A DNA stretch of 57,099 bases, taken from assembly GCA_018238625.1 (NCBI GenBank), contig JABCSY010000013.1:1-57099 (forward strand). The letters run 5' to 3'. This document shows positions 7,816-15,567 of the stretch, piece by piece; position 1 is the stretch's first letter; the number at the start of each line of letters is the position of its first letter. Source of the DNA: Promethearchaeota archaeon (GTDB taxonomy: Archaea > Asgardarchaeota > Lokiarchaeia > Sigyniarchaeales > SOKP01). The notes under the pieces are model-generated. The model was given only the letters and a program-made list of their open reading frames with translations. It ran no database searches and had not been told where the DNA came from. Both the position numbers and the translations under genes were made by a program.

Positions 7816-9288
7816 ATGAATATAAAAAAAATAGCAGAAAATACTTATGAGATAGAACCGAAAACATTGATGGCGCGTGTAGAAGGCAAAATCGCGAAGT
7901 TTCAAATGAAAGTGCCGGTTCATATTTACGCGAACGAGTACATATTGGAAAAGATCAAGAACGACAGAACGCTTGATCAGATTAGCAACGTTGCATGTCT
8001 TCCAGGAATTCAGAAGCATGCGATTGCGCTCTCCGATGCTCATCAGGGGTATGGATTTTGTATAGGGGGCGTTGCTGGAACTGACGCTGAATCGGGTATG
8101 ATTTCGCCTGGGGGAGTAGGGTACGACATAAATTGCGGCGTAAATTTGTTGAAAACATCATTAAACCTTAAAGACATAAATAGCTCAATTCCCAGTTTAT
8201 TAAATGTTATTTTTAAGAATATTCCATCAGGTTTAGGAAGTAAAGGTAAATTAAATATAAGTTATTCAGATTTAGATAATGTATTAGATAATGGTTTGAA
8301 TTGGGCTTTAGAAAATGGTTATGCGATCGAAGAGGATTTAGTGCATTGCGAAGAAAACGGTTTTTTAAAGGATGCTAATTCAGATTTGGTTTCCCAGAGA
8401 GCTAAACAGAGGGGATTAAAGCAGCTTGGTTCTTTAGGAAGTGGTAATCATTTTATAGAAATTCAGAAAGTTGATAAAATCTACAATGATTCTATCGCAA
8501 AAACATTAGGAATTTTTGATAAGGATCAAATAACAATTATGGTTCATACAGGTTCGCGAGCTCTTGGTCATCAAGTATGCACCGACTCTTTACGAAATGT
8601 CGAACAAGCAATGAAAAAATACGATATTAAAGTTCCTGATCGAGAATTAGCGTGTGTGCCAGCTGATACTCCCGAAGCTAAAAATTACTTAAGTAGTATG
8701 GCGTGTGCTGCAAATTTTGGGTTCAACAACCGTCAATTAATTACCCATTGGTTAAGACAATCTTTTCAAGATTATCTTAGAAAGAGTTTAGACGAGCTAG
8801 ACTTTAAATTAGTTTATGGTGTATGTCATAATATTTTAAAAATAGAGGAACACGACGTTAATGGCAAAAAAATGAAATTAAACATTCATAGGAAAGGAGC
8901 AACCAGAGCTTTTCCACCAGGACATCGAGATCTACCGCAAGACTATAAATCTATTGGTCAACCCGCTTTGATTCCTGGTACTATGGGATCGGCTTCCTAC
9001 TTATGCGTTGGAAGGCCAAAAGCGATGGACCTTTCTTTTGGATCCACGGCTCATGGATCTGGTAGAGTAATGTCAAGATCTAAAGCTACGAAAATGTATT
9101 GGGGTTCTAAAGTCAAAGAAGATTTAAAAAATAGAGGAATATTTGTAAAAGCGGCTTCACCTAAAATAATTGCTGAGGAAGCTCCAGGGGCATATAAAGA
9201 TATAGATCAAGTAGTGCAAGTAAGTCACGATCTTGGAATCGTAGAAAAAATTGTAAGGTTAGTTCCAATAGGGGTTGTAAAAGGTTAA
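7816..9288 (+). CDS. rtcB: RNA-splicing ligase RtcB (tRNA ligase)
   Basis: Joins 2',3'-cyclic phosphate and 5'-OH RNA ends, using GTP and a divalent metal, to seal tRNA exons after intron removal. All RtcB blocks are present in order: 'SDAHQGYG', 'GYDINCG' (metal-binding Cys), 'GSGNHFIE', 'HTGSRALGHQ', 'HRKGATRAF', 'GTMGSASYL' and 'STAHGSGR', the last containing the histidine that becomes guanylylated. Length of about 490 residues is normal. The frame can also start at a TTG at 7807; the ATG at 7816 (MNIKKIAENTYEI) is preferred by comparison with family N-termini, although no clear ribosome-binding site is seen. RtcB of some archaea carries an intein at the DIN/C site; here the site is empty. 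Archease, its activator, is convergent immediately downstream. Confidence 0.95.
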   Translation: MNIKKIAENTYEIEPKTLMARVEGKIAKFQMKVPVHIYANEYILEKIKNDRTLDQISNVACLPGIQKHAIALSDAHQGYGFCIGGVAGTDAESGMISPGGVGYDINCGVNLLKTSLNLKDINSSIPSLLNVIFKNIPSGLGSKGKLNISYSDLDNVLDNGLNWALENGYAIEEDLVHCEENGFLKDANSDLVSQRAKQRGLKQLGSLGSGNHFIEIQKVDKIYNDSIAKTLGIFDKDQITIMVHTGSRALGHQVCTDSLRNVEQAMKKYDIKVPDRELACVPADTPEAKNYLSSMACAANFGFNNRQLITHWLRQSFQDYLRKSLDELDFKLVYGVCHNILKIEEHDVNGKKMKLNIHRKGATRAFPPGHRDLPQDYKSIGQPALIPGTMGSASYLCVGRPKAMDLSFGSTAHGSGRVMSRSKATKMYWGSKVKEDLKNRGIFVKAASPKIIAEEAPGAYKDIDQVVQVSHDLGIVEKIVRLVPIGVVKG

Positions 9289-9328
9289 TTTTTTATTATA
9301 TTTATATGAATAGAATAAAATTGATAAG

Positions 9329-9766
9329 TTAAATATCAAATACTATATCAATTATAGTGCTTGCGTGTTTTTCTTCAATATTTAGGAAGGAATAAGTTAT
9401 AGCCTTAACTTCAATTCCTATTTCGTGTTTATTCAAATCGAATTTTTCACCTTTTAGAGTAGCTTGCAACTTGTAATTATTGTTGAATTTTTCAATTTTA
9501 CTTACATAGATTTGACTAAAAACAAGCTCATCTACATCAAAAATGTACAAAAATTCAGAAAGAAAATCAAATAAAAGAGCTTCTTTATCCTCAGCTTTAA
9601 TTATTATTTTTTTTTCGATTTTAGGAGTTATTTTTTTTAAGTTTGGCGTTATAGTCGCCATTAAACTATAAGCTGTTTGCGAAAAGGCTTCTTCTAATGA
9701 TGGCCCCCAACTTCTTACCTGGACATCAGCAGTATGGTCTCTAAACTCAAATCCAGCTTTTTTCAT
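9329..9766 (-). CDS. archease (RtcB activator)
   Basis: A 145-residue protein of normal archease length, with the hallmark N-terminus 'FEFRDHTADVQVRSWG' and the conserved acidic region 'LYIFDVDELVF'. Archease helps RtcB form its guanylylated intermediate and widens its substrate range, so it belongs to tRNA splicing. It faces rtcB tail to tail with about 40 bp between stops, a partnership often seen in archaea. The ATG at 9766 is the natural start. Confidence 0.93.
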   Translation of the reverse strand: MKKAGFEFRDHTADVQVRSWGPSLEEAFSQTAYSLMATITPNLKKITPKIEKKIIIKAEDKEALLFDFLSEFLYIFDVDELVFSQIYVSKIEKFNNNYKLQATLKGEKFDLNKHEIGIEVKAITYSFLNIEEKHASTIIDIVFDI

Positions 9767-9886
9767 ACGAATCGCATTATTTTCAGAATAGATTTACTAT
9801 AAATAGTCTCGTTTAAAATTAAACCTTTTGTTGTTTGATTTATTTTTCCTATGAGTTTAAAATAATAGGTCTGAAATTGTAATTAT

Positions 9887-10402
9887 ATGTTGAGTACAAT
9901 TCAAAGTATGTTTATTGATAATTTACTTCTTTATCAAAAATTGGATATGAAAAAAATATTTTCTAACAAAGAGCTTTTACTTTTTCACTTATTCCACGAT
10001 ATCACGAAGGTTTTTCCCCAAAACATTATTATCGTTAAAGATATTATGTTTTTCTTCCTTGATAACGAAAATTATTTTGAAGCGAAACTGAAATTGCCAT
10101 ATCTTCGAAAGAAATTTCAGCACAGAAGAATTGTGCTTGTTCGGGAAGAAGTAGTTTTAGTTAACTTAATTTTCGGTTTTTTCCCAGATCCTTATATTCA
10201 TAGCATAAGAATAGATAGAAATACTCGTACAAGACAAATTATAATTATAGTTGGTTTTCTCTCTTACGAAGAACGAGGAATTGCAGTAGGTTCTAATGGC
10301 GATTATATTAAAGCTGTGAACGAAATCTTCGATACTCAGATTAAGTTTGCGGAATATCAAAAATTTCCAGTAAGAATAAAATGTGAAGTAGTTAAGATGT
10401 AA
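9887..10402 (+). CDS. KH-domain protein, possibly NusA-like
   Basis: A 171-residue protein. The C-terminal part (about 105-170) resembles a KH RNA-binding domain with its G-x-x-G loop as GSNG (135-138) followed by helix 'DYIKAVNEIF', and strand 'RTRQIIIIVGFLS' before it. The N-terminal 100 residues are hydrophobic and unrecognised ('LPYLRKKFQHRRIVLV'). The end resembles the KH part of archaeal NusA-like transcription factors, but the usual pair of KH motifs is not obvious. RNA binding is a reasonable inference; the exact role is not known. It is convergent with carS, separated by only 6 bp. Confidence 0.5.
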   Translation: MLSTIQSMFIDNLLLYQKLDMKKIFSNKELLLFHLFHDITKVFPQNIIIVKDIMFFFLDNENYFEAKLKLPYLRKKFQHRRIVLVREEVVLVNLIFGFFPDPYIHSIRIDRNTRTRQIIIIVGFLSYEERGIAVGSNGDYIKAVNEIFDTQIKFAEYQKFPVRIKCEVVKM

Positions 10403-10408
10403 ATAGAA

Positions 10409-11188
10409 TTACCATGGAACATCTTTTAATTTTGTTAGATAAGCAATTGTATTAGCAATCAAGCTAACAGATGGAGTTAGAATTAGAAGAAAAATTATAA
10501 TATTGATGTCTGGGATAAAATAAAAACCTGGAAAAAATAGAGCAGGTATTGAGGCAAAAACAATAGCCCCTACAGCAAAATCTAATTGATCTACAACCCA
10601 AAAAGGTGCGCCACTCTTTATATTAAATCTTCTCTTGAGAAATGATCCCGCTAAGTCTCCAAATGCGGCACCGTAGGAGCAAAAAACTATTCTAAAGCCC
10701 AGCATCAATATACCTATTGGAAAAGGTCCACCTATAAAATAATATTGATATATTAATATATCAGAATACAATTTATAAATCCCCAATGTTGCTCCCGTTA
10801 TTGGGATCTGTTGTATAGCGGGCCATAATACTATAAATAGCAAGAACAATGCGCAACTTAATGGAATACCAATGAATAACGGTCCTTTAACGAGTCCAGA
10901 AATGGTTTTATGATCTCCTAGAATTCGTCGTCCATCACGCCAATTTTTTCCACGATCTAAAGGTTTTCCGCCACCAACGATGACCATTCCAGCATTCGAA
11001 AAATACGCGGGTACAATAAAAAGCATGGCAAAAATAAGAGTCGCCACCCAATCGGACCATGTAAATAATACAGAAATAATTAAAAAGTTTAAAAAGAGTA
11101 AGCTCAGAAAAATTACAGTTAATAGTATTGCAAATTTTATATTTCTTCTCTTGTTGTCTGTCTTATCACTATGTGTTGACATTATCAT
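10409..11188 (-). CDS. carS: CDP-archaeol synthase CarS
   Basis: Integral membrane enzyme that activates unsaturated archaetidic acid with CTP, the step before polar head groups are added to archaeal lipids. The 259-residue protein has several membrane segments and the family motifs 'DGRRILGDHKT', 'GDLAGSFLKRR' and 'APFWVVDQLDF'. Its presence indicates ordinary ether-lipid synthesis. It is divergent from orc1/cdc6. An ATG two codons inside (MSTHSD) is an alternative start. Confidence 0.92.
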   Translation of the reverse strand: MIMSTHSDKTDNKRRNIKFAILLTVIFLSLLFLNFLIISVLFTWSDWVATLIFAMLFIVPAYFSNAGMVIVGGGKPLDRGKNWRDGRRILGDHKTISGLVKGPLFIGIPLSCALFLLFIVLWPAIQQIPITGATLGIYKLYSDILIYQYYFIGGPFPIGILMLGFRIVFCSYGAAFGDLAGSFLKRRFNIKSGAPFWVVDQLDFAVGAIVFASIPALFFPGFYFIPDINIIIFLLILTPSVSLIANTIAYLTKLKDVPW

Positions 11189-11489
11189 TCCTACAAATAA
11201 AAAAATTAGATTGAATAATTTTTAATTAAAATTAAATTTTGGTAATTATAATCGAATATACTAAACCCTTAATAATATTGCTCCTTAAATAATTATCTTT
11301 TAAAGTTCCGACAATAATATTATAAATTATTGATTAGATTGTTGCAAATCGAATAAAACGAGAAAAATGTATTAAAGCTTTAACAATTTATCAATAATTT
11401 TTCGATTAATAATTAAGTTTAAATAATGTGGAATCGAAATATTTTATTATGCGATGTTTCGAGTGGAAACTATATAGAGGTGTGATTAA
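11189..11489. promoter_or_regulatory. intergenic region between carS and orc1/cdc6; candidate replication-origin region
   Basis: A 300-bp, very AT-rich spacer between divergent genes. It contains a TATA-like tttaaataa (11418-11426) for orc1, an ORB-like inverted repeat at 11456-11470, a gaggtgtgat ribosome-binding site just before the orc1 ATG, and another GTGGAA-containing stretch at 11428-11433. Archaeal origins are commonly beside orc1/cdc6 and combine an AT-rich unwinding stretch with ORB sites. Only one good ORB-like site is seen, so origin status is a hypothesis. Confidence 0.35.
11456..11470 (+). promoter_or_regulatory. candidate mini-ORB (origin recognition box)
   Basis: GTTTCGAGTGGAAAC contains perfect inverted arms GTTTC/GAAAC and the AGTGGAAAC core of archaeal mini-ORB elements (consensus TTCCAGTGGAAAC), differing by one base. 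It lies 20 bp before the orc1/cdc6 start, between the TATA-like box and the ribosome-binding site, so it could also serve autoregulation by Orc1/Cdc6. Confidence 0.45.
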
Positions 11490-12812
11490 ATGTTGACGAA
11501 TCAAAACGATAATAACAATTATTCTTTTAACATTGATAAATTTTATCGAAACTACTTAAAAGGGCCAAATCTTTTTAGGAAGCGCGAAGCTCTCGAACCT
11601 TCGTTCATTCCTGATGAATTACCACATCGTAATTCTGAGATTGAAAAGATTGCGGGTATAACTGCTTGCGCTTTAAAAGGGGATGTTCCACCCAATTTCT
11701 TATGTTATGGGATGACTGGAACGGGCAAAACTGCCACTGTTCGTTATGTTTCACAAAAATTAGCTCAACACTGTACCAACAATCCCCCATGGTGGATATA
11801 TATCAATTGTACTGTAGTTTCAACGCCTTATAGAATTCTAGCTCATATCTATAACACAATTGTTGGAAGAGAAAGAATCCCAGCGACGGGTTTGCCGAAA
11901 GATGTTATTCTTAAAAAATTGCTTGGTTTATTGGATCAGAAAGTTAGCAATAGCGTGTGTTTTCTTGTTTTAGATGAAATCGATATCTTAATAGAGAAAA
12001 AGGGAGGAAATGAAATTCTTTATACTTTAACTAGACTTAACGAAAGCTTAGATTTATGTAGAACAAGTGTTATTGGAATTTCTAACAAACTAAAGTTTAT
12101 GGAGTATTTAGATTCAAGAGTTACATCGAATTTGGATGAAGAAGAACCGATCGTTTTTCACCCTTATAATGCAAATGAATTGGCAGATATTCTAAAACTA
12201 AGAGCTAAAATTGCATTTCATGAAGGTATTATCGAAGAAGGGGTAATAAAGTTGTGTGCAGGGCTCGCTGCAAGGGAACATGGAGATGCAAGAAAAGCGC
12301 TACAATTACTAAGAAAAGCAGGAGAGATTGCAGAAAGAAAGCAAAATAAAAAAGTTTTGGAAAAACATGTAGAAAATGCCCAAAAAGATATCGATAAGGA
12401 TCACATCGTTGAATATATGCTATCAATGCCACTTCAAGCTCAATTAACGTTAACAGCTATTTATTTATTATCTAAGTATACCCGAGAACATATAATTACT
12501 TCGGGAGACATTTACGAAGTTCATTCAGAACTTACAAATAAAATTCCGGGCGTGAAACAATTAACTCATAGAAGAATAAGTGATTATATTAATGAGTTAG
12601 CATTATCAGGCTTAATTACTGCCAACACGAGGTCTATGGGGCATTATGGGCGCACTAAAATAATAAATCTCGATATAGAAAGTGAGTTAGTAGAACGAGT
12701 TTTATCTCAAATTAAGAAAATACAGGATTATAAATTGTTAAATTACAAACCTATTTTACTTCAAACTGATAAAGTCAAAGTAAAGAATATTGTTTTTAAA
12801 AAGTTAATTTAG
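11490..12812 (+). CDS. Orc1/Cdc6 replication initiator
   Basis: A 440-residue AAA+ ATPase that recognises origins and helps load the MCM helicase. Walker A is GMTGTGKT (74-81), Walker B 'FLVLDEID' near residue 160, and an IGISN sensor-1 region follows. The C-terminal third has the expected winged helix, with 'GVKQLTHRRISDYINELALSGL' in place of the recognition region (split here: GVKQLTHRRI, then SDYINELALSGL). ATG with strong upstream GAGGTG. It sits in a cluster with both subunits of DNA polymerase D, which supports a location near an origin. Its stop overlaps the end of the convergent gene at 12809 by 4 bp. Confidence 0.93.
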   Translation: MLTNQNDNNNYSFNIDKFYRNYLKGPNLFRKREALEPSFIPDELPHRNSEIEKIAGITACALKGDVPPNFLCYGMTGTGKTATVRYVSQKLAQHCTNNPPWWIYINCTVVSTPYRILAHIYNTIVGRERIPATGLPKDVILKKLLGLLDQKVSNSVCFLVLDEIDILIEKKGGNEILYTLTRLNESLDLCRTSVIGISNKLKFMEYLDSRVTSNLDEEEPIVFHPYNANELADILKLRAKIAFHEGIIEEGVIKLCAGLAAREHGDARKALQLLRKAGEIAERKQNKKVLEKHVENAQKDIDKDHIVEYMLSMPLQAQLTLTAIYLLSKYTREHIITSGDIYEVHSELTNKIPGVKQLTHRRISDYINELALSGLITANTRSMGHYGRTKIINLDIESELVERVLSQIKKIQDYKLLNYKPILLQTDKVKVKNIVFKKLI

Positions 12813-13492
12813 CTTAAAAAATCCCAATTATTAATTTCATTAGTAATGCTTTCAAGAAAAAATGAAGCTGATTTTTCATTTTTATTCTTTAAAAGTAAAA
12901 ATAACTTAGCTAAATGTTTACAGAATCTTTTGTTTTTAGCTCTATTAGTTTGGAAATCATGGCAATTATGCTTAATGAATTTATCATTTATAGATATTTC
13001 AATATGATATGGAACATCACTAGAGCCTTTAACTTCAGCTTTAATGATCTTACTCTTAGGATCGAACTTAATTATATTAAACGCGCTATCTGATACGGTG
13101 ACTGCTCTGTTTATAGTTCCTTTATCTAAAAACGCTTTTAATAGGGTATTAAACTTATTTACATTGTTTTTATCAAAGTTATCTATTTCTTGTGTTTCCT
13201 TTTTGGATGATTCTTTTTTTTCTAAAATTAGAGCTTTTCTTTTTAGGTGCCAATTCTTTAATTTTTGTTCTAAATTGTGTGATAATTTAAACGTATTATT
13301 AGGGACTTCTATTAGAAACTTGCTGTCAACAACTTTTTGTATGAATTGACTTGCTTCATTAGGGGAAAAAAGGAATAATTCAAACGATAGTTGGTATAGT
13401 AAGTCACTTAGAGATATCGAGGGGAGTTCAATAATTTTCCAAATATATAAAACCATCTCTGAATTGTTATTTCTTGGGATTGCAAAGTTCAC
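12809..13492 (-). CDS. DUF2240-like winged-helix protein with C-terminal SWIM-like zinc motif
   Basis: A 227-residue protein. The first 90 residues resemble archaeal DUF2240 ('FLFSPNEASQFIQKVVDSKF' and 'LIEVPNNTFKLS'), probably a winged helix. Residues about 95-130 are charged linker. The C-terminal part (135-225) ends in 'HNCHDF...RFCKHLAKLFLLLK', which looks like a SWIM zinc finger (C-x-C...C-x-H) with His in place of the second Cys. Such domains bind nucleic acid or protein. It is probably co-transcribed with DP1 upstream (gap of 30 bp on the same strand), hinting at a job in DNA replication or repair; this is inferred from position only. Confidence 0.6.
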   Translation of the reverse strand: MNFAIPRNNNSEMVLYIWKIIELPSISLSDLLYQLSFELFLFSPNEASQFIQKVVDSKFLIEVPNNTFKLSHNLEQKLKNWHLKRKALILEKKESSKKETQEIDNFDKNNVNKFNTLLKAFLDKGTINRAVTVSDSAFNIIKFDPKSKIIKAEVKGSSDVPYHIEISINDKFIKHNCHDFQTNRAKNKRFCKHLAKLFLLLKNKNEKSASFFLESITNEINNWDFLS

Positions 13493-13522
13493 TTAATACG
13501 ACCTATTTCATTTTTTTTAAGT

Positions 13523-15310
13523 TTAATCAATTTTATTAAAATCTAATGGAAAGAAGTTTAATGTGTCTAATTCAACAATCGGCACAATCCCCGGAGTAGG
13601 TGTTATTCCAAAACTTTTCATATAATCAGTTTGAGCTTGAAAGCATCCTGAATTAACCAAAGTCACATTTCTATATTTTCCAGTCCCGTTAATATGTACA
13701 TGACCTGTATGAAAAATGTCAGGAATCTTATCTAATAAAAGAAAATCCTTGTTTATAGGCGCTAATTGGGTTTTTTCACCAAAAGTTGGCGCGAGATGTC
13801 TACAAATAAGAAATTCTTTCATGGTTTCAATAGGGTTATTGATGTCTAAATCGTGGATTAACATATTCATGTCATGCATACTCTCCCCATGATATATAAG
13901 AGTATTAACGTTATGAGTTTTTATTAAAGAGGGGTTGCCCAAGCATTTTATTCCCAAATTAATTAAATCTTCACAATATTTTTTTGGTACCGCTGGTAGA
14001 GGTAATGCGTTTCTTACGGGTTCGTGATTTCCGGATACATAAAAGATTTTAATGTAATCCGGAATTTCTGAAAGTAAATCTGAAGCTTTTTTAAACTGTT
14101 TATATATATCCGTTATAATCAAATCTTTTTCTTGGTTTGGATAAATTCCGATGCCATCAACCAAATCACCGTTAATAACGAGGTACTTTATCCTTCCCGC
14201 AATATCTCTTAAGTGTTTGTTGTTACTTTTACCGTTTAAAAAATCTAGAAATTTTTTAAATAACCCTTCTTCAAATTCTTTACTACCGATATGAATATCC
14301 GAAATTAACGCGATGGATAAAGGATCTGGAGAAGTATTTGGTCGAAAATCAGTTGGAATATCGATTTTTGAAATGGAGTTGGCAAAAATTATCCCTCTTC
14401 TACCTTTTTCACCAGGATTAAAGGTTCCCTTAACGAACAACATCTGATCTTTGATAGTTCTTTCAATAATTTTGATATAATCCAAGTTATCAGAGTTATT
14501 TTGAATTAAAACACTAATTGTACCTGTTAAATCCTCCAAAGTTAATAAATAATTCCCCTTTTTTGTTAAATGAATGTTATTTACTAAACCAATTGTAGAG
14601 ATTTCGACGCTATTCGACAATCTAAAAATATTGTTAATATTAGTTGCTGAATTTACTTCTGGTCTTCTTCTAATGAGTTTTCGAAGTTGGTTAAATTTAT
14701 CGAGCGTTAATTCGTAAAATTCGTCGTACTTTCCATTCGTGTGCATTTTACCAGTTGGATCTTTTAAAATTTCGAAAATAAAATCATAATCCTTTGCTAC
14801 TGGTTTAAAAATAAAAGTTGATTTGGTGGATTCGTGGGTTTTGGTTTTAAATTTCTTCTTTGCGGGTATTTTAACTAATTGAGTATGTATTGGAGTTGAC
14901 TGAGTTTGATCTTCAGATTTCGCAGTTTTGGTCAAGGATTCAGAGGATATTGATGGAACTTCGTCGTTAAACAATTTAGTAGCTGTTTTTCTTGACGATT
15001 TGAAAGCATCTTTAGTGTTTATGGATTTCACATCCATAGAGAGCGAATTAGATCTGGAGATTATTCGCTTTAACGCCCTTTGTATTTCTTCGTTTGAAAT
15101 TTCTTTCAAAATGGTTTCTGTTAAATGATTTTTAAAAGTTGGGATAAAACTAGTTTCTTTAATAATAATATTTAAGTTTTTCATTGGATATTCAAGATTT
15201 ACTATCCAATCTAATACCGTAGGAGTAATATTGATTCCCGAGTTTACCAATTTATCCAGGATAACCCGTTTCTGCTCAGATATTTCGTTTTTCAAATCCT
15301 TTTCTTCCAA
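13523..15310 (-). CDS. polB: DNA polymerase D small subunit DP1 (3'-5' proofreading exonuclease)
   Basis: A 595-residue subunit of the archaeal replicative polymerase PolD. The N-terminal 190 residues are variable and partly disordered. An OB fold lies around 225-310 ('LEDLTGTISVLIQN'). The calcineurin-like phosphodiesterase domain follows with all its metal motifs: 'LISDIHIGS' (D-x-H), 'VINGDLVDG' (GD), 'YVSGNHEPVR' (GNH) and 'HTGHVHING' (GHxH). These residues form the two-metal nuclease site that proofreads for DP2. It is divergent from the DP2 gene across a 257-bp spacer, so the two subunits probably share promoter control. Confidence 0.93.
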   Translation of the reverse strand: MEEKDLKNEISEQKRVILDKLVNSGINITPTVLDWIVNLEYPMKNLNIIIKETSFIPTFKNHLTETILKEISNEEIQRALKRIISRSNSLSMDVKSINTKDAFKSSRKTATKLFNDEVPSISSESLTKTAKSEDQTQSTPIHTQLVKIPAKKKFKTKTHESTKSTFIFKPVAKDYDFIFEILKDPTGKMHTNGKYDEFYELTLDKFNQLRKLIRRRPEVNSATNINNIFRLSNSVEISTIGLVNNIHLTKKGNYLLTLEDLTGTISVLIQNNSDNLDYIKIIERTIKDQMLFVKGTFNPGEKGRRGIIFANSISKIDIPTDFRPNTSPDPLSIALISDIHIGSKEFEEGLFKKFLDFLNGKSNNKHLRDIAGRIKYLVINGDLVDGIGIYPNQEKDLIITDIYKQFKKASDLLSEIPDYIKIFYVSGNHEPVRNALPLPAVPKKYCEDLINLGIKCLGNPSLIKTHNVNTLIYHGESMHDMNMLIHDLDINNPIETMKEFLICRHLAPTFGEKTQLAPINKDFLLLDKIPDIFHTGHVHINGTGKYRNVTLVNSGCFQAQTDYMKSFGITPTPGIVPIVELDTLNFFPLDFNKID

Positions 15311-15567
15311 AATAGAATTATTATAATTATAATGAGATTAAGTTAAAATGTTTGTTATTAAAGAAAAAACATATTTTTTTTTAAATATTAGGAGGCTGTA
15401 TTAATTCTCATAATATCATTATAAATTAGTAATCTCTTCAAATTAAAATAACATAATTCAATCAGCCTATTAATAAAATAATTTATTTTGAAAGTGAATA
15501 TTTAGATTAATATATCCCATATTTCTGCATTGAGATTATTAAGATAATTTTAAGGTGTATTTATTTT

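Noticed and set aside
15391..15468. Inverted repeat AGGCTG...CAGCCT between DP1 and DP2 as an origin or operator element
   Set aside because: Six bases with a 64-bp gap are expected by chance, and no ORB-like core accompanies them.
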